64,000 nt of DNA from Acheta domesticus (Eukaryota > Arthropoda > Insecta > Orthoptera > Gryllidae). The position numbers and the translations under genes were made by a program. The stretch is taken from positions 31,717,602 to 31,781,601 of the forward strand of contig JAHLJT010004567.1 of NCBI GenBank assembly GCA_031308135.1, read 5' to 3'. Numbering within the stretch: the first letter of the stretch is position 1; every line of letters begins with the position of its first letter. Shown here one piece after another: positions 33,735 to 43,900 of this stretch. The notes under the pieces are model-generated. The model searched no databases, was not told the origin of the DNA, and saw only the letters and a list, made by a program, of their open reading frames with translations.

Positions 33735-34062
33735 ATCTGGATCACTGAAGAAACCGCCCGTGAAACCCCTTGAACGTATCTGGATCATTCGAGATAAAAG
33801 AAACCGCCCGTGAAACTCCTTGAACGTAATCTGCATCTCTGAAGAAACCACCCTTAAAACCCCTTGAAAGTATTCTGGATCACTTAAACTAGAAGAAACC
33901 GCCCGTGAAACCCTTGAAAGTAATCTGGATCATTGGAGATAAAAGAAACCGCCCGTGAAACTCCTTGAACGTAATCTGCATCTCTGAAGAAACCGCTCTT
34001 GAACGTAATCTGGATCACTTAAACTAGAAGAAACCGCCCGTTGAAACCCCTTGAACACTCAA
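33735..34062. repeat. ~48-bp minisatellite, 7 units (copy B)
   Basis: Same array as 28130-28370 with seven units. Units 1-3 and 4-6 have similar order (GGAGATAAAA end, then GCATCTCT end, then CACTTAAACTA end), which suggests a three-unit block was duplicated. Confidence 0.85.
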
Positions 34063-34091
34063 GTGCTACTGTGACCATCATCATCATCATC

Positions 34092-34249
34092 ATGGCGATC
34101 ATCATCGTGACGAACGCCGGGTCGCGGGGCTGCAGCAGCGAGGACAGCCTGCCCCGCTACGCCCTGGGCGCCAAGATGGGCGTCGTGGGCGGCGGGGCAG
34201 CGAGCGCGGACGGCGGGCGGCGGCGCGGGGCGGCGGGCGCCGACGCGGG

Positions 34250-34280
<31 letters not shown>

Positions 34281-34406
34281 GGCGCGGGCGGCGGCGGCGG
34301 CAGCGCGGAGGGCGGCGGCGGCGGCGGCGGGGGCGACGCGGAGCTGGACAGCGTGGCGTGCCCCTGTCTGTGGCGGTGCGGGTGTCGCTCCAGCGGAGGC
34401 AGCGTG
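34092..34406 (+). CDS. first coding exon, polyglycine, Cys-rich end (copy B)
   Basis: An exon of 105 codons in phase 0, from ATGG (after a CATCAT run) to a strong donor (GTG|GTGAGT; GT at 34407). In order: hydrophobic start MAIIIVTNAGSRG; a polar segment CSSEDSLPRYALGAKMGVV; an Arg/Ala patch; two polyglycine runs (12 and 5, then 8 Gly) separated by Ala and SAE; and an acidic then Cys-rich end with CPCLWRCGC. The length difference from copy C (99 codons) is wholly in the glycine tract. The closely spaced cysteines could be lipidated or bind metal; that is speculation. I do not recognise the gene. Downstream exons are not in the window. Expression is probably controlled by the CpG island seen in copies A and C. 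Confidence 0.6.
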
Positions 34407-34437
34407 GTGAGTTCGGAAAGGCAATTTTAAACAACTA

Positions 34438-34607
34438 CAGTAAACCCTCGTTAGCATGAACTCGCGTAACACGAATTTCGCCGTAACACGGACAACTTTG
34501 GTCCCGGCAAGAAATTTCGATGATACGGGCGCGGATAACACGAATTTTTATAACACGAACTTCGATTATTTTAGTCTCTTGGAATTCGTGTTAGTAAGGG
34601 TTTACTG
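34438..34607. mobile_element. pogo/Tigger-like MITE (copy B)
   Basis: Same element as 28762-28933, with TA flanks and ends CAGTAAACCC / GGGTTTACTG. It differs internally (GCATGAACTCGCGTAACACG) from both other copies. Confidence 0.75.
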
Positions 34608-36130
34608 TACAAAATAGCGGGCCGAGATTGCGAAGACTGAAAGGATGTAGGTGTCTCGTGCCTGATGGGTCGCGGTTTGTAATCCCGCCCTGGGCATGGA
34701 TGTTTGTATGCGTCCGTATGCGAGTTCTTCTACTATTACCCCAAAGTTACAAAACCAATATTAATTACAGTGGTTGCTTTATAACCTTAGTAGTTGAAAA
34801 GCGACATTAAATAAGTAAACACACACACACAAGAAAGTATGTGGGAAGACAATGATGTTCATTTGAAGAGGTTTCCAAATTATGAAAGACATCAAACATA
34901 ATGTGAAAAAAACGCAATTTATTCGTACTTAGGTTTCACAATATTTTGTGGATCCATGTTTGGTAATAAGTTCATTGATTTTTTTCAATGAATAGTTAAA
35001 TGAGAGTATATTACGAGAAATTAAGGAGTACTTGAAATACATTAAACGAGTACACTTCTGCATTTCTCTATCATCAAAAACATTTCCAGGTTCAGAATAA
35101 ATGTTTTTCGAAAAAAAAAATTGTTGGTGTAAATATGTTAATAACTTTTCTCCAATTGTTTTCTTTTTTCATTAAAGTTCAGTCTCCGTATTCACCACAA
35201 TACTATCATTACTATTGTGGAAACAGTTTTGAGTTTTGGAATCTCTCTGGATGTGAATGTTTTCTTACCTACATTTCTATAAATCAAATTATCGTAATTG
35301 GAGAAAGGCGCGAATAATAAACTGAGTGACGCTAGTGACGTTCCATTGAATGTCCAAGTACAATCTGCTCGCATAACCAAACAACATCGGATATCAAACT
35401 TCAAAATGAGTAATTTCCTAGATAAAACACTTGTAGTCTTCGTAATATTGAAAGTAAAAATAAATTTGGCATCACCATTTTTTGGATTGCTTTTTCTCGA
35501 ACCTCCTGCTGCTTCAATAGTATATTAAGTCCATTTCATGTACGAAATAAATTAATTTAGTATAAAATCACATTTTATATGTGCTTATATATGAATCATT
35601 CTGTGTGATGTAGTACGCAATTGTATTTACAAGAAATATATGGAAGAGAAATAATGAGATTCAAACAAGAACATAGAAGTTCCAGAATAAAGTATGCCCA
35701 TGCGCGAATTATTAATACGTAAGTAGGTGGAAGGAAAATTGGAAGTTGGAAGTGTTGAAATGAAATTTAAACGAAATAAAAAAAATGTTGGGAAAATGCA
35801 TTTGACTTTCTTTATAGGAGCTTAAGATGAAATACATATCGCCATTGTTCTTCTAGAACAATCGCCATTTCCTTGAACATGTTTATGGATTCTCTTTTAC
35901 AAGAAATAGATCGTAAAATGCCACGTACGCAGCTATTCTAGTGATTAAATTGTTTTTCTTCATACAGTAAATGACATGTAGTATCTCGCACACTGTAGAC
36001 TAACGACGTGTTACACTGTGTTACTCCGCAATGCATGAGACACTACATTCATTGATCTTCATACTTCATGTGAAATGTACTATCTGTAAGAATCGCTGTA
36101 AGATTATTAAATTGACACTAATGTTTGTCA
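34608..36130. other. copy B: intronic AT-rich DNA, no feature recognised
   Basis: AT-rich sequence with an (AC)n run at about 34819. No gene was found. Confidence 0.45.
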
Positions 36131-36192
36131 CCATCGCTCAGATGGCCTGGATATCAGTAAGTCCTGTGCTCGGATTCTGGTGGTTCAAATAT
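36131..36192 (+). mobile_element. tRNA-like SINE head (copy B)
   Basis: CATCGCTCAGATGGCCTGG (A-box-like GCTCAGATGG) then CTGGTGGTTCAAATATT (B-box-like GGTTCAAAT), about 45 bp apart. It does not fold into a complete tRNA by eye. Same in copy C at 62474-62533. Short, so only tentative. Confidence 0.35.
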
Positions 36193-36748
36193 TTGTTTCC
36201 ATTTTTCGTAAGAATTCATTTTACATTTTTTCAGCAAACTCTATCTTTCAATATACACTTCTAATTCATTTTCAAAAGTATTTTAAGAGAATTTTTAAGT
36301 TAGTTTCTTTACACATAAGCTCTAAAAAATATTAGCAGAACGGAAGTTAGCAGATGTGGATATAATGAATATTTAAGAAACGTTATCGAAAAATCGAAGC
36401 ACAGAATCGAAGCACCATCACTTTCCCTATTTTGTCCTGTTTTGATACGAAAGAATAACTCGTTTTTAAATCGTCCAATAAAATATTAATTCTCACTCTT
36501 AAGTGAAAAATATTCCTGTGGAAATTATCGATTATCGGCTTGTTATTCCAGTCTCCCTTCTTAATGGGAACACATTCTGTAGCTTAAAACAAAATGGATC
36601 GTGCGTGAATTGTTTGCGTAATACGTCAGCAAAATGGAGAGCCTCCGTTTGCTTCAAATGCAGCGAGTTCATACGTCGATAGTACTGCTCAGGGAGGGGA
36701 TAAGCAAACCGGATTCTCAGCTATTCCTTCGAACGCTGTTATTTTATG

Positions 36749-37142
36749 GATGAAAATCTATCTACGGCGGTTACATCCATTTCAGCCATTAGTAAATGTC
36801 AGAATAATATGGTTTGTGAAATTCCACATTACCCCAATATAGGGCGAATTTATTTCGCATTGTCTAGGCAATAGTGCGCGCTGCCATATTGTTATGTTTC
36901 ACTATATTGTTGTTTTTTCGCCATATTGTTATGTATCTAGATTATAAGCTAGAGCGCTTTAGAGTGCAAACCTGAGTCCGAATCTGATCGAATTTTTTGC
37001 TAAAAATTTATGAAACTACGAGAATTATATCTTTGCTGTGTTAGCTACGTCACCAACCACCGTTGGGCTCACTCACAGGCCTCTCCCTTCGACCCCACCA
37101 CAGAGCAGCTAAGCACAGTTTCAAATGTAGATTATTATTATT
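36749..37142. repeat. 394-bp direct repeat, left copy flanking the LINE
   Basis: Identical by eye to 40501-40894 (offset 3752). Copy C has this segment only once (63081-63470), uninterrupted. The two B copies share variants absent from C (for example GCGCGCTGCCATATTG), so one was duplicated from the other after the B and C haplotypes diverged. It includes the SINE at 36941-37142. Confidence 0.9.
36941..37142 (+). mobile_element. SINE with (ATT)n tail (copy B, left)
   Basis: tRNA-like head ATTATAAGCTAGAGCGC (A box) and GAGTCCGAATCTGATC (B-box-like, about 36974), a ~150-bp body (CACCAACCACCGTTGGGCTC), and an ATT tail that is cut short by the LINE insertion. The duplicate is at 40693-40932 with a full tail; the copy C version is at 63271-63496. 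Confidence 0.5.
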
Positions 37143-37248
37143 TTTCCTCTAAATCACGACTTAGGATGTTATGTGTCGGCTGAATATAAAATCTACTCCA
37201 GGTTGCAACCAGCTACCTAAGGAGCAGATCTAGGGACTGTCGGTGCCT

Positions 37249-37512
37249 CTACAATACTTTGCGCAAAATGTGGGCTGTTCCAAATAAAGCAATTTCTTGC
37301 ACTTCCCAGTCTTTTGGATTACCTGGGAGTTTAGACAAGTTCTTACTCAAATTTTGCGGAACAAATCCCAGAGCTCCGATAACTATCGGTACGACCTGTG
37401 CTTTTACGCCCCACATTCGGCTGATCTCGATTTCCAAACTCTTGTATTTAAGACTTTTCTCTGCCTCCTTGGTAACGACGTTTTTGATCGCAAGGTACAG
37501 CAACATCCACAA
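37249..37512 (-). CDS. LINE polyprotein, C-terminal tail segment
   Basis: An 87-codon frame holding the end of the retrotransposon protein; the stop is at 37249-37251. Recognisable text runs from [20 protein letters not shown] through RMWGVKAQVVPIVIGALGF to GTAHILRKVL. A conserved block of this type (KYKDLEIE, VPVVIGALG, GTAHILRKVL) follows the endonuclease in many elements with restriction-like nucleases. It joins the preceding segment through a one-base shift in an A run (CAAAAACG, about 37495), which could be a base-calling error. About 105 bp of 3' UTR follow before the TAA tail. Confidence 0.7.
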   Translation of the reverse strand: MWMLLYLAIKNVVTKEAEKSLKYKSLEIEISRMWGVKAQVVPIVIGALGFVPQNLSKNLSKLPGNPKDWEVQEIALFGTAHILRKVL

Positions 37513-38026
37513 GCAAACACGATTTGTTCTCCAAATCCCGGATGACTATATCCGGTTTGTTTGCTGCTATCGTGCGATCAGTTTGAATTTGTTGGTCGTA
37601 CAATATCGTACACAATCCAACACACGTCACCGGTTTCGGTGAGTGTTCGTACCACTTGGGGCATGTGTTCGGAACTTCGAGGGCGGTACAGATCTGCCAG
37701 TGGAGGTAGCTACACACCCTGTCGTGTCTTTTCAAGTATTCGGTCTTTGCTAAGATTGGACAAGCTGAGACAATATGATCGATGGTTTCTACGTGTTCCT
37801 GACAAATGCGGCATTTATCATCTTGGGAAATTTTGAGAACCGCTTTATCATAATGTCGTGTTCTCAAGGCCTGATCTTGGGCAGCTATTACAAGTGCTTC
37901 CGATTCTGGCTTCATTCTTCCCCTTTTAAGCCACATAAATGATTGATCTTTATTGATCTGTACCTTGTCCATTCTTTTTAGATATTGTCCGTGGAGTGGT
38001 TTGTCTCTCCACGATTTCTTTAACAT
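37448..38026 (-). CDS. LINE polyprotein, CCHC and restriction-like endonuclease
   Basis: A 192-codon frame. Residues 72-89 form C-x2-C-x8-H-x4-C ([18 protein letters not shown]), the zinc-knuckle-like motif that precedes the endonuclease in R2-type LINEs. Residues 158-178 carry [10 protein letters not shown] and LLVDVAVP, matching the PD...D core of the restriction-like endonuclease that nicks the target and primes reverse transcription. The start overlaps the end of the reverse transcriptase frame by a few bases; a one-base shift at about 38020 in an ACAAAAATG run would join them. The enzyme would act in the nucleus on the element's chromosomal target. Confidence 0.8.
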   Translation of the reverse strand: MLKKSWRDKPLHGQYLKRMDKVQINKDQSFMWLKRGRMKPESEALVIAAQDQALRTRHYDKAVLKISQDDKCRICQEHVETIDHIVSACPILAKTEYLKRHDRVCSYLHWQICTALEVPNTCPKWYEHSPKPVTCVGLCTILYDQQIQTDRTIAANKPDIVIRDLENKSCLLVDVAVPCDQKRRYQGGREKS

Positions 38027-39372
38027 TTTTGTGTCTCAGATTTCATGTTAAGTAGCATCAGAAGTTCAGTGTCTCTGTCATTCTGGTTGTCTTGCATAGT
38101 CTTGTTCGCAATGCTTCTTGCTACACTTACAATGCCTCTGTTTCCCATTCTTCGGTCAGATTTCATGACCTGCCTCATTAGTGGGTCATCTTGATGGCTG
38201 ACTACATACTTTCCCATCCCGGTTATGGCATTGTGCCAGGAGGCTTCAATTTGTCTCAGGCCTCTTCCTCCTTCCTTACGTGGCACATAAAGTCTATGTA
38301 CATCAGCTCGGGGGTGGGCAACATGATGCATTGTAAGCAATTTTCTGGTTTTTCGATCCATGATGCGAATTTCCTGTTCAGTCCAGTCTACTAGTCCGAA
38401 ACTGTATTCGGCTACAGGCACCGCCAAACTACCTATTGCAGATATTTTATTCCTTGAGTTCAGAGCGGACTGCAGGACAAGTCTCACTCGTCTATAATAC
38501 TCTCTGCGAATTCTCTCTTTCATTGTGTCGTTCGAGATGGTCTCACATTCTTCAATGCCCAGATATTTGTAAGTTTTACCTGGCTCAAGATCTTGAATCA
38601 CAGTGTGTCTATCAACTTCAATGTTCTCGGACGTGGTCATTTTGCCTCTTTTTAAGTTGGCTTTTGCACACTTGTCAAGACCAAACTTCATGCAGATGTC
38701 ATTGCTAAAATCATTGATGACAGACAGCATTTGGGAGAGAATCGCATCATTCTTAGCAAAAACTTTAAGATCATCCATGTAAAATAAATGTGATACAGGC
38801 ATTTCATCACCATGGAGCTTGTAACCAAAGTCAGTGTGCGACAGCTGTCTTGATAGAGGAATCAAACTAATGCAAAACAGCAGAGGGGATAGTGAATCTC
38901 CTTGAAAAATTCCCCTGTTAATCTGAATACTTCTGGTTTCTACTACTCCCTTTCCGCTGTGGATTAGTAACCTGGTACTCCACGACTTCATACTAGCCTT
39001 GCAAAACTCAACAAGTCTAGGATGAAATCGATAGATCTCCAGGGTCTTCAAAATCCAATCGTGTGGTACACTGTCAAAGGCCTTCTGGTAGTCAATCCAA
39101 GCCATGCTTAAATTACGTTTTCGTTTCTTTGCATCATTCAAAATTATTTTATTCAGAAGCAAGATTTCCTTACAGCCATAGGAACCTTTACGACATCCTT
39201 TCTGTTCAACTGGCAACAGATGGTTCTTCTCTAGGTGCCTATACATTTTGTCAGCAATGGCTGCAGTTATAAGTTTGTACATTACTGGCAAGCAAGTAAT
39301 TGGCCTGTAGTTCTTCGCCAAGAGCTGTCTCCTCCTTTGGGTAGCAAATACGTAATGCCGCGAGTGAGCCAT
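38020..39372 (-). CDS. LINE reverse transcriptase core
   Basis: A 450-codon frame; the homologous part starts at about residue 18. Motifs by residue: [13 protein letters not shown] (21-33); [16 protein letters not shown] (91-106), with the first catalytic Asp at 94; [14 protein letters not shown] (153-166); [12 protein letters not shown] (195-206), with catalytic YMDD at 198-201; KYLGIEE (269-275). These are the finger and palm motifs of a non-LTR reverse transcriptase, in the right order. The thumb region and a basic segment follow ([12 protein letters not shown]). All catalytic residues are present, so damage is limited to frameshifts at each end. It copies its own RNA at a nicked target by target-primed reverse transcription. 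Confidence 0.9.
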   Translation of the reverse strand: MAHSRHYVFATQRRRQLLAKNYRPITCLPVMYKLITAAIADKMYRHLEKNHLLPVEQKGCRKGSYGCKEILLLNKIILNDAKKRKRNLSMAWIDYQKAFDSVPHDWILKTLEIYRFHPRLVEFCKASMKSWSTRLLIHSGKGVVETRSIQINRGIFQGDSLSPLLFCISLIPLSRQLSHTDFGYKLHGDEMPVSHLFYMDDLKVFAKNDAILSQMLSVINDFSNDICMKFGLDKCAKANLKRGKMTTSENIEVDRHTVIQDLEPGKTYKYLGIEECETISNDTMKERIRREYYRRVRLVLQSALNSRNKISAIGSLAVPVAEYSFGLVDWTEQEIRIMDRKTRKLLTMHHVAHPRADVHRLYVPRKEGGRGLRQIEASWHNAITGMGKYVVSHQDDPLMRQVMKSDRRMGNRGIVSVARSIANKTMQDNQNDRDTELLMLLNMKSETQKC

Positions 39373-39743
39373 TCGGGGAGTTCGTTAGGGTTTTCTAAAA
39401 TTTTATTAACAGCCTTTGCAAGATGAAAATGTAGTGCTGTTAATTTCTTAATCCAATAAATCTGGATCTTATCAACCCCAGGGGATTTCCAGTTTCCCAT
39501 GTTCTTAATTGTTTGGCATAGGTCCTCTTTCGAGAATCCTTGAACATGTTCCACTGCTTCCACGAGTCCATTGGCAGCATCAACTTCAGATTGGAGCCAC
39601 GATGCGTCTTTGTTGTAGAATCTGGTTTCCTCCCAGATTCCTGCCCAAAATGTTTCGACGTCATCTTTTGAAGGAGGGGCAGCATTGCCATTCGGTTTTT
39701 CAGTCAGACTGCGATAGAATCTCTTCGCGTCTGTTTCAAACAA
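39282..39743 (-). CDS. LINE polyprotein, N-terminal part of RT domain
   Basis: A 153-codon frame holding the region just before the palm: [39 protein letters not shown] and [17 protein letters not shown]. The KSPGxDxIxxxW and LPxWLxxGxTxLLPK phrases are typical of RT motif 0/1 in R2/R4-type LINEs. The true frame switches to the RT core frame near 39325 by a one-base indel; the residues after PKGGDS in this frame are out of register. Confidence 0.75.
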   Translation of the reverse strand: MFETDAKRFYRSLTEKPNGNAAPPSKDDVETFWAGIWEETRFYNKDASWLQSEVDAANGLVEAVEHVQGFSKEDLCQTIKNMGNWKSPGVDKIQIYWIKKLTALHFHLAKAVNKILENPNELPEWLTRGITYLLPKGGDSSWRRTTGQLLACQ

Positions 39744-39784
39744 CCGGTTCTGTACACGGAAATCGTTTCTACGTTTGTACCGTC

Positions 39785-40500
39785 TTATTCGTTGAGCCCA
39801 TGCTTGGATTTTTTCTTTAGCTTTTCAGCTACCATTAGCCTTGTCGTGTCATTGTCAATTAGGTATTTTTGTTCAACATGGAGTATTTTTTGTTGAACTT
39901 TATACGTGTGGTTTGACTTAGAAGATGCCTCGGCTAGGAGTGATATTTCACGCCGTGTGTCGGCTATCCGTTTCATAATTCTTTTCATCCACGGAGGTAC
40001 GGAGCTTTTTACTCTGTCTGGCTGTCGGCCATCGGTGTTCTTGGCTGGTCCCAAGATTATCTGAGATACTAGATATCCAGTTGCATACACGATGTGATTG
40101 ATTTCAGTAATATCTAGATCTCTACTTGAGGTCTGTACAACCTCATTTAAGACAGAATTCGCTGTTTCTACCACTCTCTTAGCTTTAGCATTTTCGTAAA
40201 TTCTCCTCAACGGTGCACGAGATTCGAATGGAAGTAGACGAACTCGTTCTATCTCGCGTCGGAGGAGGTCCCGCATCATGTCCTTATCGTGTGACTCATG
40301 GCCAGATGAATTTTCACCACTGACGGATGTTTCATTTGGAAGAGATGAACCTTGAAGTGGATCATCGTTTTCAGGGATATTAGATGGTTCTAAATGTTCG
40401 TCATGTGGATGGTTTGATTGATGAACATACTCTGCGTTTCTCTGGATGTCTGCAAGTTGTTCGGCTGTGAATTTTCCACTGCTGAGTATGTATCGTCGTT
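39785..40500 (-). CDS. LINE polyprotein, upstream segment, 5'-truncated
   Basis: The frame is open without a stop from the 5' junction (40500) to 39785. It begins mid-protein with RRYILSSGKFTAEQLADIQR, then an acidic/His-rich linker, then an ATG-containing basic region (MMRDLLRREIERVRLLPFES) and a helical basic segment (PPWMKRIMKRIADTRREISL). A one-base shift at about 39820 would join it to the segment downstream through [20 protein letters not shown]. The missing 5' end would hold any zinc fingers. No promoter or 5' UTR remains. Confidence 0.65.
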
Positions 40501-40882
40501 GATGAAAATCTATCTACGGCGGTTACATCCATTTCAGCCATTAGTAAATGTCAGAATAATATGGTTTGTGAAATTCCACATTACCCCAATATAGGGCGAA
40601 TTTATTTCGCATTGTCTAGGCAATAGTGCGCGCTGCCATATTGTTATGTTTCACTATATTGTTGTTTTTTCGCCATATTGTTATGTATCTAGATTATAAG
40701 CTAGAGCGCTTTAGAGTGCAAACCTGAGTCCGAATCTGATCGAATTTTTTGCTAAAAATTTATGAAACTACGAGAATTATATCTTTGCTGTGTTAGCTAC
40801 GTCACCAACCACCGTTGGGCTCACTCACAGGCCTCTCCCTTCGACCCCACCACAGAGCAGCTAAGCACAGTTTCAAATGTAG

Positions 40883-40894
<12 letters not shown>
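40501..40894. repeat. 394-bp direct repeat, right copy flanking the LINE
   Basis: Second identical copy of 36749-37142. It adjoins the 5' end of the LINE and continues into the intact (ATT)n run and the flanking DNA as in copy C. Confidence 0.9.
40693..40882 (+). mobile_element. SINE (copy B, right), tRNA-like head
   Basis: Same SINE as at 36941, here with its complete (ATT)n tail immediately following (40883-40932). Confidence 0.5.

Positions 40895-40932
<38 letters not shown>
40883..40932. repeat. (ATT)n microsatellite
   Basis: About 16 perfect ATT units forming the tail of the SINE. This is the kind of TAA repeat into which the LINE inserted. Confidence 0.95.
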
Positions 40933-43900
40933 GCATTTGTAATATATTAGCTTTCAGTTGTTTCTTCGAATGATGCTAATTTGTGCACGAATTCCTACTG
41001 TAATGGAAGTTACATTCATTTCAGTCATGAGGAAACAGCAGGATGATATTGTGTGTGGAATTTCTCATTACTGGAAATATTCGATCGTGAACTCTATTAT
41101 CTGTTACTTATTAACTCTGAATTTATAAGAGCACTCTGAGCTATAAATGTGGTTTTGTCTTAATCGTCTTGTTACTGTTTCTCAAGGGCCATTTCGTTTA
41201 TGAAGTAATACCTATTAGTGTAATTGGACCGCATGACAATTTTCATGTGTGACCTGCTCATTTCAAGTGAAGAAGAAATACGTACCGCTTGTGAGTTTTT
41301 ACATTTCGCAAATCTATATTTTTCTCTTTGTTGACATTTATCAGTTCTCATGTTCATTTTGAATGAGTTTCGAATGGACACTAAGAACGGATGCTGGGTA
41401 TAAAGCACGGAAAAATATCTCGTGAGTACTATTGCTATTATTGTATTGTTTCAGTAAACGATTCCTCTCATAAAATGACTGATTTATTATGAGATAATGA
41501 TGAAAATAATAGTCATGTCTTCGATCATTAGCACAGAATAAGCATTCATTCAGATAAATTTATGTATTCATTCAGATAAACTAAGCGGCTAAATGGAAGA
41601 AAAGAACAAACAACTGTCAGTGTTGGTACTGATGTTTAAATATATTTCCGTTTTTTAACGAATTGTTTTCACACTTTGACAATTTTCAAATCGTCAAAGG
41701 AGCTTTTGCTATCAAAACCCAACCTCTCTTTAAATAGTTGTACTACTTAATTCATTCTCTGCCGAGTGCACTTTCCGTCTTACTTATGTAGCGTTTGCTC
41801 ATTACACGCTTCGCCATTGTAACGCTAGCTTGGAAAAGCTCCTTCTCCAAACGACACATTCCCGACTAAGAGACGCAGCAAAGCAAACGACGCTGTGTTG
41901 GATCTCTTGTCTCTTTGAAATCTCTCGGATCTTCTTCCATTTCTCTCGCCTTGTTGGTTCAAACGAAGTTACTGCTTGTGGATAAAACGCAGAAGGAACT
42001 CCGAAGATCTGAGTTTACGCTCCTATCGCCCTCTGAGCTCAGAAAGAAGGCTCGACCCTGAGCGCGGAGTGTTTGCATTACTGCGCGAGTCGGTAGCGTC
42101 GAAATGAAAGTCTTCCCCGTATTGTGTTGCAGCCTGAAATTAGATCCTCGTTTAATCCGGCGAAGATCTGCCAGAGCTTCTGGCAATCCCGCGGCGTTTT
42201 ATTGTGTCTTGTGAGAAAGCGTCCGGGTATTGTTCAAGTCCGTGACGCTGCGACGCAGAACTTGATCTTTGGAGCGAGCGACATGGTGCTGCGTCGAAAT
42301 GAAACGGCGGCGGTGTTTTGCCGGAGGCCGTTTTGCTGATGCGACTTCGCTCTGGATATCGACGGAGGATTTGTTAAATATTCACTGTTTTGTACCACGT
42401 GTTTTACGATTATTGTTCTCTATTTTAATTGCTGGTAGATTGTAAGGCTGCGTTTCTCAAGAGACTGTGGCATTGAAGGTTTACTTATCTCATGAGACCA
42501 ATAATAAATATTACTAATTTCCAGTACTGGCAGAACTTGAAAGAAAACTCCGTCCAGATAGAGGTGTCTATTAATTTGTTTGATACCTACGAACTAGGAA
42601 AAAAAATCCAAAAACAATGAAACAGTTTGACTTTGAAAAATGCGAATTATTGATTGTGTTATTCCGTCCATTTTCATATTGCTCGTACAGACTGACTTCT
42701 CATTCTCAGCACGTTTCTGCTGACAACACAGATGACGTCATGGACAGAAACTATCAAGGAAGAGGCCGCCCGCTATAAAATACTTGCTCTTCGTGGAAAA
42801 GCGTTATGGATCAGCAACTTTTTTGATACACTTAGTATGAAAAAATTGATATTCGAGAAGATTATTTTGTTGAAATATTTAATTTATGGGAGTGTTATGG
42901 TATAATATTTTATTTGCCGTTCTTGAGCAATGTGCGTCCTACGTTTTCGGAAGCGATTTTGAGTGGTTTTCGTCAGCAGCCTTTGTTTGCTGCTGCAGGT
43001 CATATTAAGTATTAACTATTCATATTTGTCAAGTAAAAAATGACGTCTGAAAAAGGGTCATATACTAAATTAGCATTTCAGTAGAGTTTATCGGTATGTG
43101 TATTAGTAGTACGTGAAACGTCTTGAGCGTATATGGGCATCAGGGCTTTAAATATGTTAGAAATCACACAACTTTTCTTATTCAAACCATTAAAATATTA
43201 CATCCTTAACTTGTATAAAAGTAATTAGAGGGTGGTGCTAGTAATAGTTCAGGTTGTGCTCGATTTCTACTGTGTGTTTGTTGTTAAAGATGTCTCTCAG
43301 AGCTGTTTGTTATTAAAGTTCAATATGGTTTCTATAGTTATGGCGCGACTCTAATTTGACTCCGATGTCATCAGCTTGTTGATACAAAGACCCAACTCCT
43401 CTTCATTTCGGACAATAAACGTGGGATCTAGTAATGTATTTTCTCCTCTACAAAACGATTCTAATGTATATTCGCAGGGAGTTCAGATAGAAAGGTATAA
43501 ACTATAATTATCTTATACGTTTTCATTACGAGGTGCATGCTTGATGCACTACTACTCGAAATTCAAGTTTCACGTGAAAAGGGATAGGCGAATGTTGATA
43601 ATGATAACAGTCCCCTCTAACTTTCGGTCAGTCTCTCTACAAGTCATTTCTAGATATCACGTATCGCAAGCAAGAGCTTATATATCTTGTATTACGTAAA
43701 GGAATATCCGCATTAACAAGGGACGGTTGCGCCATAGCCGAGAGGACGTAAAATTTTTTCAAACTTATATACTTATATACTTTGAAGCATTAACTCTCGA
43801 TGATATCGGATTCAGATTGATAGAAAATCTACCAAGGCAGGGTAAGTTCTCTCAAAAGTGTCCAGTCCTTCTTGAATCGATAATCGCACTGTTACCTCTT

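Larger units (their letters stand above)
37143..40500 (-). mobile_element. 5'-truncated non-LTR retrotransposon (R2/R4/Dong-like)
   Basis: 3358 bp, transcribed on the minus strand. The boundaries are exact because copy C is the empty site. The 3' end joins (TAA)n of the target; the 5' end (40500) cuts into the open reading frame, so the copy is 5'-truncated. It codes for a reverse transcriptase, then a CCHC motif, then a PD-D restriction-like endonuclease, the architecture of the older LINE clades (R2, R4, Dong, NeSL) rather than of those with an N-terminal APE endonuclease. Dong elements are known to insert in TAA repeats, which agrees with the position. The ORF carries four single-base frameshifts. 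A 394-bp direct repeat flanks it. Confidence 0.88.
31282..41384 (+). repeat. copy B of the repeated locus
   Basis: Starts at the base equivalent to 25679 in copy A and 57757 in copy C. It is collinear with copy A to 35951 and with copy C to 41384 (= 64000), except for a ~3.75-kb insertion at 37143-40894 in B. It has more true substitutions against A and C in its right part, including a replaced block near 36860-36905 and a ~53-bp indel near 40950. Confidence 0.92.

Noticed and set aside
36749..40894. 394-bp direct repeats as LTRs of an LTR retrotransposon
   Set aside because: The enclosed protein is a non-LTR reverse transcriptase with a restriction-like endonuclease. The repeats contain a host SINE, lack TG...CA ends and exist as ordinary single-copy flank in copy C.
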